DNA of 64,000 bases from Bradyrhizobium algeriense (GTDB lineage: Bacteria > Pseudomonadota > Alphaproteobacteria > Rhizobiales > Xanthobacteraceae): the NCBI RefSeq assembly GCF_003062295.1, contig NZ_PYCN01000026.1, forward strand, positions 1-64,000, given 5' to 3'. The notes under the pieces are model-generated. The model did not search any database. It had not been told where the DNA came from and was given only the letters and a program-made list of their open reading frames with translations. Positions 27,545 to 35,865 of the stretch are shown here, in pieces (positions within the stretch are counted from its first letter, which is position 1; every line of letters starts with the position of its first letter). The translations under genes and the position numbers were made by a program.

Positions 27545-29812
27545 TTAGGCTGTTCCTTCCAGGGCTGACGGCCGTTCTGCAATCTGCAGAGCGGCTATCC
27601 AGGCTTGTCCGAGGCTCAAGCCACCGTCATTGGGCGGAACCTGCCGTGGCAGCAGCGGAGTGAGGCCGGCCGCAATGCAGCCGCGCTCGATTTCATCCGC
27701 GAGTACCGCGTTCAGGAAGCAGCCGCCGCTCAGAACGACGGCGGTAACGCCAGTTGTCCGCGCCGCGCGCGCGACCCAGTCAACGCAGGCAGCGGCAAAC
27801 GTGCCATGAAACAGCCCGGCTCCCTCCGTGGCGCCGACGTTGTCTGCAATCAAACGCGCAAACAGCGGGCGAAAGGACAGCACGTCGCCATCGATAATCC
27901 AGCCCGCTTCAAGCACCGCAGTCCGCCGCACATGCGCCTCGAGCTTCATCGCGGCTTCGCCCTCATAGCTCTGCAAAGTCGCGATCCCCAGCAGCGCCGC
28001 CGCTGCGTCGAACAGTCGGCCCGCACTGGTCGTGGTCGCCACGCCGGGCTGATCGAGCAATGACGGCAGACGCTCGGCCTGAGGCTGTGCTGCAAAGCGC
28101 AGCGTGATTTCGTTTTCCCGTCCCAACAAGTGAAGTATTGCGCTCGCCATGCGCCAAGGCTCGCGGGCTGCGCGATCTCCGCCAGGCATTTGCAACGGCG
28201 CGAAATGCCCGATCCGTCGAAACCCGGCGCCTTCGCACAACAAGAGTTCGCCACCCCAGTTGCCGCCGTCGGAGCCATAACCATGGCCGTCGAGGAGAAG
28301 GGCGAGCGTAGGCCCGGCAAGGCCATGCTCCGCGATGACGGCCGCAGCGTGCGCGTGGTGATGCTGGACAGCGACCAGCGCGCGGCCGCTTGCTTCCGCA
28401 AAGCGGGTGGCCGCCATGTTGGGATGCAGATCATGGGCAATGACGACAGGATCGATGTCGAGGGTCGATGTGAGGTGCCGGATCGTCTCCTCGAAGAAGC
28501 GGAAGCCTTCAGCCGTATCGAGATCGCCGATGTGCTGGGAGACGAAGGCCTCACTGCCCCGTGTGACCGTGATGGTCGATTTCAACCCGCCGCCGACGGC
28601 GAGCACGGGCGGCACAGACCTCGCAAGCCGGATCGGTTCGGGAACATAGCCGCGGGCGCGACGAATGAATTGGCGCCGCCCCGCCACCACCGCCACTACC
28701 GAATCATCGGCGCGCGTCAGAATATCGCGATCATGGGTCACAATAAGGTCGGCGATGCCCGCGAGCCGGCGCAGCGCCTCCGCGTTGTCGATCGGGAGCG
28801 GTTCGCCGCCGGGATTAGCACTGGTGCTGACAATGACCGGACCTTCAGCCCCATGCCATGCACCTGTCGAACGAAGCGCATGGAAGATGAGGTGATGCAA
28901 CGGGGCCGCCGGCAGCATCACGCCGACGCGCGACAGACCAGGGGCTATCGCCGGCGCTAGATTGTTGCGCGACGGCAGGAGGACGATCGGACGGGCGACG
29001 GATTCGAGCAGTGGGAGCTCGGCGGCATTAGCCTGCGCAATCTCGCTGACCTGCTCTACGGAACCAACCATGACCGCGAACGGCTTCTGGTCGCGCTGCT
29101 TCCTCCTGCGCAAACGCTGCACGGCGTCATGGTTGCGAGCGTCGCAAAGGAGCTGGTACCCGCCAACCCCCTTTATTGCGACGATTTGGCCGCCATCGAT
29201 CTCCGCGGCAATGTCGTTGATCCCATGACTGAGCCGAGGACCGCATGTCGGACATGCAATCGCTTCCGCATGAAACCTGCGGCTCGCCGGATCGGCATAT
29301 TCGCCCGCGCAGGCGGCACACATCGCAAACTCCCCCATCGCCGTGTTGCGGCGATCGTAGGGAAGCCGTTCGGCGATGGTATAGCGCGGGCCGCAATGAG
29401 AGCAGTTGATGAAGGGATAGAGGTAATGGCGCCTGTTCGGGTCGAACAACTCATCGAGACATTGCTGGCATGTCGCGGCATCGGCGACGATCCGCGTCGA
29501 GCCCCTCCCGTGTTCGCTGGCGCGGATCGAGAAGTCTTTCGCCGCAAGCGCATCAATCTCCTGAACGGAGATGTGGTCGATCCGCGCCAATGGAGGGCTT
29601 TCGAGTGGCAAAGCGGCCACAAACTCGCACGTAAGGTCGCCCTCAACCTCGATGATCACGCCATCAGGATCGTTGGCGACGAACCCGGCCAACCTATAAC
29701 GGGTAGCGAGACCATAAATATACGGACGAAAGCCGACACCCTGCACGGCGCCACTGACGCGCACCCGCAGCCGCGTTCCGCCGCGGATGATGGCGTCGCC
29801 GCTCGCGCTCAT
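27545..29812 (-). CDS. hypF: Carbamoyltransferase HypF
   Basis: HypF (755 aa) converts carbamoyl phosphate and ATP to carbamoyl-AMP and transfers the carbamoyl group to HypE. All domains are present in order: acylphosphatase-like (VSGAVQGVGFRPYIYGLATR), two zinc-finger pairs (CQQCLDELFDPN...CSHCGPRYT and CAACAGEYAD...CPTCGPRLS), a YrdC-like domain (VAIKGVGGYQLLCDA), and the Kae1-like carbamoyltransferase domain with VQHHHAHAAAVIAEHG and LSGGCFLNAVL. Length and domains are full. It overlaps hypB by four bases (ATGA). Confidence 0.95.
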   Translation of the reverse strand: MSASGDAIIRGGTRLRVRVSGAVQGVGFRPYIYGLATRYRLAGFVANDPDGVIIEVEGDLTCEFVAALPLESPPLARIDHISVQEIDALAAKDFSIRASEHGRGSTRIVADAATCQQCLDELFDPNRRHYLYPFINCSHCGPRYTIAERLPYDRRNTAMGEFAMCAACAGEYADPASRRFHAEAIACPTCGPRLSHGINDIAAEIDGGQIVAIKGVGGYQLLCDARNHDAVQRLRRRKQRDQKPFAVMVGSVEQVSEIAQANAAELPLLESVARPIVLLPSRNNLAPAIAPGLSRVGVMLPAAPLHHLIFHALRSTGAWHGAEGPVIVSTSANPGGEPLPIDNAEALRRLAGIADLIVTHDRDILTRADDSVVAVVAGRRQFIRRARGYVPEPIRLARSVPPVLAVGGGLKSTITVTRGSEAFVSQHIGDLDTAEGFRFFEETIRHLTSTLDIDPVVIAHDLHPNMAATRFAEASGRALVAVQHHHAHAAAVIAEHGLAGPTLALLLDGHGYGSDGGNWGGELLLCEGAGFRRIGHFAPLQMPGGDRAAREPWRMASAILHLLGRENEITLRFAAQPQAERLPSLLDQPGVATTTSAGRLFDAAAALLGIATLQSYEGEAAMKLEAHVRRTAVLEAGWIIDGDVLSFRPLFARLIADNVGATEGAGLFHGTFAAACVDWVARAARTTGVTAVVLSGGCFLNAVLADEIERGCIAAGLTPLLPRQVPPNDGGLSLGQAWIAALQIAERPSALEGTA

Positions 29813-30768
29813 GGCAATGCGTCACCGACGGGACGCCTCTGATTCGCAGCCTGCTTCCAGATCCAGGCGTAGAGCGCGGCAAAGCCCTCGCCCGTACGCG
29901 CCGAAACCGTCAGCACCTCAATGTTCGGATTGACGCGTCTCGCATATTCGATGGTCTTGGCTGAATCGAAGTCGACCACCGGCGCCAGATCAATCTTGTT
30001 GATCAGCATCAGCGACGATGCGGCGAACATATACGGATATTTGAGCGGCTTGTCTTCACCATCGGCGGTCGAGAACACCACGATCTTGCAGGCCTCGCCG
30101 AGATCGAACGCCGCGGGACAAACTAGATTCCCGACATTCTCGATGAAGAGAATACCGCCCTTGAGCGGCGGCAAGCGGCGATAAGCCTCACCGACCATCG
30201 CAGCATCGAGATGGCAGCCCTTGCCCGTATTGATCTGAATTGCGGGCACGCCGGTGGCGCGAATGCGATCGGCATCGTTCGAGGTCTGCTGGTCTCCCTC
30301 GATGACACCAACCGGGCGGCTATCCTTCAGTTCGGAGACGGCGCGGACGAGCAGCGAGGTTTTGCCGGCGCCCGGACTGGAAACAAGATTGAACACGAGC
30401 AGGTCATCGGTCAGGAAGCGCGCGCGGTTGTCGGCGGCGATCCTATTGTTCTTGCCAAGGATGTCGCGCTCGATCCGAATGGTTCGCTCGCTGCTCATAC
30501 CTGCGATCTTCAAGCCGGCCGGATCGGCACCGCAATCCACAAGCGCCCCTCCGCCCTGAGCATGTTGATGGCTATGACCATGATGGTGATAATGGCCGTG
30601 GTGATGGTGGTGAGAATCATGCACGTTTTGACCGCTATGCACATGATCACGGTGGTGACCGTAGTGATCATGCGCATGATCATGGTGATGGCCCTGGGTT
30701 TGCGCACTTTGCGCGTCGGCGCGTTCGATGGAGGGCGTTCTTTCGCTACAGCCACATACGGTACACAT
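29809..30768 (-). CDS. hypB: Hydrogenase nickel-incorporation GTPase HypB with His-rich domain
   Basis: HypB (319 aa) is the GTPase that, with HypA, loads nickel into the HupL precursor. It begins MCTVCGC, the high-affinity metal motif. A very His-rich stretch follows (residues ~25-70, e.g. HDSHHHHHGHYHHHGHSHQH), as in the nickel-storing HypB of Bradyrhizobium. The GTPase core shows VSSPGAGKTSLL (P-loop), EGDQQTSNDADRI, ENVGNLVCPAAFDLG and INKIDLAP (NKxD). ATG 30768 overlaps the hypA stop; upstream codons in frame are not needed. The His domain implies nickel storage besides delivery. Confidence 0.95.
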   Translation of the reverse strand: MCTVCGCSERTPSIERADAQSAQTQGHHHDHAHDHYGHHRDHVHSGQNVHDSHHHHHGHYHHHGHSHQHAQGGGALVDCGADPAGLKIAGMSSERTIRIERDILGKNNRIAADNRARFLTDDLLVFNLVSSPGAGKTSLLVRAVSELKDSRPVGVIEGDQQTSNDADRIRATGVPAIQINTGKGCHLDAAMVGEAYRRLPPLKGGILFIENVGNLVCPAAFDLGEACKIVVFSTADGEDKPLKYPYMFAASSLMLINKIDLAPVVDFDSAKTIEYARRVNPNIEVLTVSARTGEGFAALYAWIWKQAANQRRPVGDALP

Positions 30769-31109
30769 CAATCGACCTCCAGCTCTTTCACCAGCATCTC
30801 TTCGCCCCCGGTCACCTGCAGCTGATAGCTGCCGCAGCAGGGACACGGCTCATCGCGCTGCGCAATCTCAACACTCCTCGAACAGGCCATGCACCAGGCG
30901 ACGCTAGGCAATTCGATGACCTCAATAACTGCGCCATCGGCGATGGTCCGCGCGGCAACGGCCGCAAAGCAGAACTTCATCGCTTCGGGAGCGACATGGC
31001 TGAGCGCCCCGATCTCCAGACACACGGTCTTCACCCTGGAAAACGATCGCCGGCGCGCCTCCTCCTCGATGATCTCGACGATGCCCTCACAAAGCGCCAT
31101 TTCATGCAT
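30768..31109 (-). CDS. hypA: Hydrogenase nickel chaperone HypA
   Basis: A 113-residue chaperone that delivers nickel together with HypB. It starts MHEMALCEGIVEII; His2 is the nickel ligand. The zinc-binding site is CMACSR...CPCCGS, and CLEIGALSHVAPEAMKFCF is the family signature. The start lies eight bases inside the 3' end of hupK, and the stop overlaps hypB. This continuous overlap from hupK to hypE supports one transcript. Confidence 0.95.
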   Translation of the reverse strand: MHEMALCEGIVEIIEEEARRRSFSRVKTVCLEIGALSHVAPEAMKFCFAAVAARTIADGAVIEVIELPSVAWCMACSRSVEIAQRDEPCPCCGSYQLQVTGGEEMLVKELEVD

Positions 31110-32199
31110 CGCCAATTTCGCGAAAATTGAGAGTGAACCCGACGCAAGGGTCGAAGGATGCGACCATCGCGCGAACCGCACCCAGTCCCCGCGGTTTCGC
31201 GGCCAGCACCGCGCCTTGCAGGCTGCGGACAAGCGGTCCGCGCGCGTGGAAATTCCACTCGGTTGGGGCAAGAAATTCCAAGCGCAACATCTGCCCCTGA
31301 CGATCAAGCTCAACCGCGTGATAGAGACGTCCCCTTGCGCATTCGACCGCGGCCGCACCACGGCCCGGCCCCAGCCTGTAGCTTTCGACGATCCCATCCT
31401 CCGCTGTTTCAACATAAGCACTGGAGCGGAGCCAAGCGTGCAGTCGCACGATTTCCGCGATCCTCGCCTTCAGCCGCTCGGCCGGCCCCGACCGGCCTAG
31501 CGTGAGCTGATCACGCATCATTTGGCGCGCCCACGCACCTGTCTCGGGAATGCGGCCCTCCAGGTCGGGGCAACGGCAAAATCCTGCATCATCCGCGAGC
31601 AGCCGTTCAATGACGCCGCGGTCGTCGGCAACGGACAAAAACGAGTGCTGCGTCGGCATTGGGTTCAACGCGTCTTCCTCGAGAGCCGCGATGCGAAGCG
31701 CGAGTGGGTTACCGAGTGTCGGCGCGCCGTCTTCGTTCGTTATGCCAAGCGCTGCCAGCGCAATCGGAACCCGCGCTGTTGCCTCGCGTCGAACCTGGCC
31801 GCAGCCGGGCTCTGAGCTGCTGAGAAGTGCCGATACCCCCTCCATCAGGGCGCGGATCGCTGCGGCGCTGGTGGTATCCAGCGCGAAATGCCCGACAAAC
31901 AGGCCCCGCAGCAATTCCGCCAGCCGCTCGGCAACGACCATGGCGATACGATGCTGCCGCGTCGCAAGGCTGATGTTTTCGCCGCGCGCCGCCTCGATCG
32001 CGGACAGGAATGCCACCTGGTGCGCGGCGGCACACAACGAGAAGATTCGCGGCAGCACGTTGAGCAACGAAGCGGCCGGCTTGCCGGCGAATAGCCGCGC
32101 CAGTGGCGGCCGGGCGCGCGGCAGAATCTCGACCGCGGCAATTGCGTCGCCAGCAAGCGATACGGTAACATCGATCTGGTTGCGGACGGCGAGGCTCAT
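31102..32199 (-). CDS. hupK: Hydrogenase accessory protein HupK
   Basis: HupK (365 aa) belongs to a family found only with oxygen-tolerant or uptake hydrogenases and resembles a large subunit that has lost its metal site. Traces of the HupL ligand motifs remain: SLCAAAHQVA near residue 54 stands where HupL has CGVCTGTHA, and SFDPCVGFTLNFREIGDA at the C-terminus parallels DPCLACSTH but keeps a single Cys. It is thought to act as a scaffold while HypC/HypD load iron. It overlaps hupJ by four bases and hypA by eight. Confidence 0.85.
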   Translation of the reverse strand: MSLAVRNQIDVTVSLAGDAIAAVEILPRARPPLARLFAGKPAASLLNVLPRIFSLCAAAHQVAFLSAIEAARGENISLATRQHRIAMVVAERLAELLRGLFVGHFALDTTSAAAIRALMEGVSALLSSSEPGCGQVRREATARVPIALAALGITNEDGAPTLGNPLALRIAALEEDALNPMPTQHSFLSVADDRGVIERLLADDAGFCRCPDLEGRIPETGAWARQMMRDQLTLGRSGPAERLKARIAEIVRLHAWLRSSAYVETAEDGIVESYRLGPGRGAAAVECARGRLYHAVELDRQGQMLRLEFLAPTEWNFHARGPLVRSLQGAVLAAKPRGLGAVRAMVASFDPCVGFTLNFREIGDA

Positions 32200-32729
32200 G
32201 CGCGCCGCTCCGTCAGTACACCGTGCAAGAAATGCCGGCGGTCGAACGAACTGATATGTGGCGCATCTGTCCCATGTGACGCCGCGCGATTGGCCGGCGA
32301 CATCAGCGCCGCGAGCGCTGCTTCGGCGGTGGCGCGCGCGGACGCCATATCCTCGAACTCAAACATCGGCGAGAACAGTGAGTAGCTCGCGATCGAGCCC
32401 ACGGGCACCAGATCACTGACGGTGAATTCGATCTCGCCGGCCGGAAATCGCAAGCGCAGGTTCGATCCCGGGCCCGGAGACGATTGCGAAGTGCCGTAAC
32501 GCATGGGTGTGACCACGTTCATGAACCAGGGCGTGACCATCATGCCGACGACCCTGCCCTCGCGCGCGCGAAAGGCGATGGCTTCGACGCTCAAGGCCTC
32601 GTTGAAGATCGGCAGGTCGCGCATGGTGCGATCCGCGATGTCCCGATAGGCTGCCGCCAGCATCTCGCCCCACGCCGACGCATCGGCGTGCATGCTCGTG
32701 CGGGAATGCTGTTCGCGGTCAGACGTCAT
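32196..32729 (-). CDS. hupJ: Hydrogenase assembly protein HupJ (HybE family)
   Basis: HupJ (177 aa) is a HybE-like chaperone needed for hydrogenase assembly. The segment VVGMMVTPWFMNVVTPMRYG and then FPAGEIEFTVSDLVPVGSIA and SYSLFSPMFEFEDMASARAT are family hallmarks. ATG 32729 (MTSDREQHSRT) overlaps the rubredoxin gene hupI by eleven bases; the frame opens farther upstream but would run through hupI. The stop overlaps hupK. Confidence 0.85.
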   Translation of the reverse strand: MTSDREQHSRTSMHADASAWGEMLAAAYRDIADRTMRDLPIFNEALSVEAIAFRAREGRVVGMMVTPWFMNVVTPMRYGTSQSSPGPGSNLRLRFPAGEIEFTVSDLVPVGSIASYSLFSPMFEFEDMASARATAEAALAALMSPANRAASHGTDAPHISSFDRRHFLHGVLTERRA

Positions 32730-32934
32730 CTTCAATCGCCATGAACTTCGATTTGGGCGCATCGCAATTTGGACAACGCCAATTTTCGGGCAACCCGGCG
32801 AAAGGCGTTCCCGCTGCAATCTGCGTCGCCTCATCCCCCTCAGCTGGGTCGTAGACGATCCAACAGATGCCGCACTCCATGCGCGAGCCGTCTGCGATAT
32901 CCTTCCGGACGCCACAATTCTCGAATCTCGTCAT
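32719..32934 (-). CDS. hupI: Rubredoxin HupI
   Basis: A 71-residue rubredoxin. The four iron-binding cysteines are in MECGICWIVYDP and WRCPNCDAPKSKFMAI (CxxC and CPxC). The N-terminal extension MTRFENCGVRKDIADGSR is usual for HupI. It is required for hydrogenase assembly under oxygen, probably as a redox partner in maturation. The start overlaps hupH by four bases. Confidence 0.9.
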   Translation of the reverse strand: MTRFENCGVRKDIADGSRMECGICWIVYDPAEGDEATQIAAGTPFAGLPENWRCPNCDAPKSKFMAIEDDV

Positions 32935-33803
32935 TCGAAGTAAGCTTTGATGATTTCTTGCAGGCGTTCGGCGGAATCCCAGAAATCTTCCTCGGCGGCC
33001 AACGCAGCCGTTGGCACGCCGCCGACCTCCAGCGTATCCAGAATGATGGTGTCCATGGCATTGAAGAACTGCACCGACCAGACGTTCCGGATGCCCGTCG
33101 CAAGCACTCGGCAAGTCCCGTAGCCGCGCGAGATGAGCTGGATCGGCCCGTTGCCGACGCTTTGCTGCAGAAACGCCAGGTCGACCGGGCTCATCGGCAG
33201 CAGGGTGAAGTTGATGATCTGCGAGCGCATGCCCGGCCGCCAGGCCAGTGCCCGCTCGCGGATTTCCGCGAGCACCGGCAGCACGTTCATCGCGCCGTCC
33301 GGTGCCGTGCCGATCATGAGATCGCTCGACGTCAGATCGGTTGCGGCGCGTCGCAAGATCTCCGGAATCGCACCGACCTCGACATATTCGTGTGCGGCGT
33401 CGGTCTCGATGCGCACGCGCCAGATTCCCGCAAGTACCGATTCCTGGATTTGCGCCACGCGGCCACCCGGCAGCGCCACGACGCCGGCGAGCTCGCCCTC
33501 TCCAAGCACGTCCGCAATCAGCTTGCGCTCGAGATCGCTGAGATTCCCGAGCCTGAACAGCTGCGTCGGCACGTCGCTCTTCTGGCCGGCAACGGCAGCC
33601 GCGACGGAAGACAACAGCGCGATGGCACTCTGACAGCTCCTTGCCAGCTCGATGCAATTGAGCGAAGCGGGCCTCGCGAGCGCACCCGCAGCCGTCAGCC
33701 CGCTATGGGCTGCGTCGAGACTTTCCGCGGCGATAGGAAACACGCTCATCGGCTGCTCGCATTTTCTCGGCGCTATCGGGCGCGACCCGGAAACCTGTTT
33801 CAT
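32931..33803 (-). CDS. hupH: Hydrogenase expression/formation protein HupH (HyaF family)
   Basis: HupH (290 aa) is a HyaF-type maturation factor linked to assembly of the small subunit. Recognisable segments are LIADVLGEGELAGVVALPGG, QESVLAGIWRVRIETDAAHE, YVEVGAIPEILRRAA, NFTLLPMSPVDLAFLQQSVG and LISRGYGTCRVLATGIRNVW. ATG 33803 is taken as start; ATG 33749 (MSVFPIAAES) is an alternative 18 codons shorter, so the N-terminus is uncertain. The gene upstream, where hupG should be, is degenerate. Confidence 0.85.
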   Translation of the reverse strand: MKQVSGSRPIAPRKCEQPMSVFPIAAESLDAAHSGLTAAGALARPASLNCIELARSCQSAIALLSSVAAAVAGQKSDVPTQLFRLGNLSDLERKLIADVLGEGELAGVVALPGGRVAQIQESVLAGIWRVRIETDAAHEYVEVGAIPEILRRAATDLTSSDLMIGTAPDGAMNVLPVLAEIRERALAWRPGMRSQIINFTLLPMSPVDLAFLQQSVGNGPIQLISRGYGTCRVLATGIRNVWSVQFFNAMDTIILDTLEVGGVPTAALAAEEDFWDSAERLQEIIKAYFE

Positions 33804-34218
33804 GATACGACGTTCCGTTGGTGTGCTGAGGGATGATGCTTATGTCCACAGACGCGCCATTGGCGCGCGGGCGATCATGAGCTTCGCAATGCGGTCGATA
33901 GAGATCTCCCGGATCTTGGCGATTATGCCGAGTGTCTCGCGCTTGTGCGACGCTTTCGGTCCCCACCTCGGACAGACGGAGCCGCGTCAGATCATGTTTC
34001 CCGGGCTGAAAGTCCATCAGCCGCCTCCCTGATAATCCATGGTTCTGCTGGATGAGGTGTAGCAAGGCACGTGCCAATCATTGCTCTTTCGCGATTGCGT
34101 TCCCGCTCGGATCAGCACCCGCTCGACATATTCCGCGTGAACCTTGTTTCGGCTGCAAATTTGGTTTCCGCTGATATAGGCAAAGATGGGCAGGCCGTGT
34201 CCGGGAGGCGGCACCAGG
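33804..34218 (-). pseudogene. hupG: Degenerate hupG position
   Basis: In the standard order hupF-hupG-hupH, a HyaE/thioredoxin-like gene of about 140 codons belongs here. No frame spans the 415 bases. Protein-like pieces are scattered in different frames: GLPIFAYISGNQICSRNKVH (34214-34017), LMDFQPGKHDLTRLRLSEVG (34020-33950), and TLGIIAKIREISIDRIAKLM just before an in-frame stop, which resembles the LGTIAKI...end of HupG. Assignment rests mainly on position; I call it a decayed hupG. Confidence 0.5.
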
Positions 34219-34509
34219 CTAGCGCAGGTGCTCGGGCAGTTGCGGCTCTTGACCGATCAAGTCCGCAAAGAAACGATCGCAATCGTGGTCATTGAGAGCC
34301 GCATCACAGCCCTCAAGCGCGTCCGCGATCAGCCGCGCTTCGTCGTCATCCAAGAGCCGCACCGCGGTATCGATATGGACAAGCACCTTGGCACCGACCG
34401 GCGGCTCGGAGAGCAGCATGACTGAGACGCGCCGCTGTTCATTGGCATATTCGCAAAGCGCCGACATGCCGTCGGTCTCAATAATCGTCATTGGCAAGCC
34501 AAGGCACAT
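34219..34509 (-). CDS. hupF: Hydrogenase chaperone HupF (HypC family)
   Basis: A 96-residue HypC paralogue that binds the HupL precursor and protects the hydrogenase at higher oxygen. It starts MCLGLPMTII with the essential Cys2; GAKVLVHIDTAVRLLDDDEA carries the conserved histidine. It is longer than HypC at the C-terminus (LIGQEPQLPEHLR), as usual for HupF. ATG 34509 lies 16 bases after hupD. Confidence 0.9.
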   Translation of the reverse strand: MCLGLPMTIIETDGMSALCEYANEQRRVSVMLLSEPPVGAKVLVHIDTAVRLLDDDEARLIADALEGCDAALNDHDCDRFFADLIGQEPQLPEHLR

Positions 34510-34525
34510 GGTAATCGGCGAGCCG

Positions 34526-35116
34526 CTAGATCGGCCGCGCCCTCCTCTCATACTTTGCATGGTCGATGTCGTTCGCGAGCAGACGCTCCGACTCCGGTAG
34601 CGGCGCGGTCCGCAGTTTTGCCGGAGAACCCCACTGCGCCAGCAGTTCGCAAGCCAGTTCGATCGCAGGCGCAATCTGAGTGCGCACCGGAGCGGTCAGC
34701 GGCCCGCCCCAATCCTCCAGATCAAGTGGCTGACAGCCGATTAGAGCGAGCTCTCGCGGGCAGCGGCCAAGCAGGTCGGCCGCACTTAAGACCTCCTGGA
34801 AACCGGTCTGATGCAGGCTCACCTTCTTGGCGCCGGTGAATTTCGGCACCTCCTCGTCTCGCACGAGCTTCAAGTGCCCGGGCGCGAGTCCATAATCGAT
34901 GGCATCGAACGCTATCAGGCAATCGGCCTCCTCGAGAAAATTGACGAGGTAGAGCCCCTGCGTGCCGCCATCGAGCATGGTGACATTGCCAGGGACGGCG
35001 TAGCGGCAGTGGAACTGCTCCACCACCCGCACGCCGAACCCCTCATCGGCCCACAAGATATTGCCGATGCCGAGCACCAGGATCCGTTTCGTGTTCTCCG
35101 GAGTTGGCATCTGCAT
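34526..35116 (-). CDS. hupD: Hydrogenase maturation endopeptidase HupD
   Basis: HupD (about 196 aa) cleaves the C-terminal tail of HupL after nickel insertion. The nickel-sensing residues are visible: Glu in GIGNILWADEGFGV, Asp in IAFDAIDYG and His in KKVSLHQTGFQEVL. ATG 35116 (MQMPTPENTKRI) is used; TTG 35122 directly at the hupC stop is an alternative. The length is normal and no key residue is missing. Confidence 0.9.
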   Translation of the reverse strand: MQMPTPENTKRILVLGIGNILWADEGFGVRVVEQFHCRYAVPGNVTMLDGGTQGLYLVNFLEEADCLIAFDAIDYGLAPGHLKLVRDEEVPKFTGAKKVSLHQTGFQEVLSAADLLGRCPRELALIGCQPLDLEDWGGPLTAPVRTQIAPAIELACELLAQWGSPAKLRTAPLPESERLLANDIDHAKYERRARPI

Positions 35117-35122
35117 CGTCAA

Positions 35123-35854
35123 TCAATCGCGGAACTCGCGCTCGCCAGAAATGATCGAGGAGACGATGCTCTGGCGCGACACGATGTCTTCGCGAACCGC
35201 TGTATAGATGTGGATGAGCGCAAACGTCACGATCATCCACAGGCCGAGATGATGCCAGGTGTGGACGTCCTGGCTGTTCGGCCAAATCGAAAACACCCAG
35301 CCGAACAGCATGTACTGCCAGCTGTCGTTGCCGGTGCCCTGTGCGTACAGTGCAAAGCCGGTGACGATCATGGACGCGATCGCCAGCGTAAACATGAAGA
35401 ACATCGCAAGCTGGGCCAGCGGATTGTGCGCGACGTATTTCTTTGGCTCGGCCGCAACGAAAGCGTACCAGCGAATCTCGTGCCACACCTCGCGCCAATA
35501 GCTCTTGCGCCAGAGCGGCACATAGAAAATCTGCTTAGCATGGGGGTTGCCCATGAACGCCCAGTAAATGCGGAAGAGGAAGCCGAGCGTGAGCACATAG
35601 CCTGCGAAAAAATGCGCAAAACGGATATGGCCGAACAGGAAATTGTCGCTTGTCTCTCCCGGCATGGTCGGTATCCCACTGCCGATGAAATAACCGGTGA
35701 GGCCCAACACCAGGATTGCCGCGGCGTTGATCCAATGCCACAGCCGCACCGGCGCCTCGTAGACGTAGACGACGCCACGCTCGGCGCTGCGGCCGGAGCG
35801 TACCGCGTCGGCCGCGACAGCGGCGGTTAGCGCGTGCGGAGATTTGTCCAGCAA
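35123..35854 (-). CDS. hupC: Hydrogenase cytochrome b subunit HupC
   Basis: HupC (243 aa) anchors HupSL to the membrane and passes electrons to quinone. Four transmembrane helices are seen (WINAAAILVLGLTGYFIGSG; FAHFFAGYVLTLGFLFRIYW; AMFFMFTLAIASMIVTGFAL; GLWMIVTFALIHIYTAV), with haem-ligand histidines in RLWHWIN, FAHFF, TWHHLG and LIHIY. TTG 35854 (LLDKSPHALTAAV) follows GGGGAGG by five bases; the ATG farther upstream lies inside hupL and gives an atypical N-terminus. Confidence 0.9.
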   Translation of the reverse strand: MLDKSPHALTAAVAADAVRSGRSAERGVVYVYEAPVRLWHWINAAAILVLGLTGYFIGSGIPTMPGETSDNFLFGHIRFAHFFAGYVLTLGFLFRIYWAFMGNPHAKQIFYVPLWRKSYWREVWHEIRWYAFVAAEPKKYVAHNPLAQLAMFFMFTLAIASMIVTGFALYAQGTGNDSWQYMLFGWVFSIWPNSQDVHTWHHLGLWMIVTFALIHIYTAVREDIVSRQSIVSSIISGEREFRD

Positions 35855-35865
35855 TGCCGCCTCCC

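Noticed and set aside
30211..30825. 204-codon plus-strand frame opposite hypB
   Set aside because: It is the complement of the His-rich and GTPase coding region of hypB; its Met/Val-rich tail comes from reversed His codons and matches no family.
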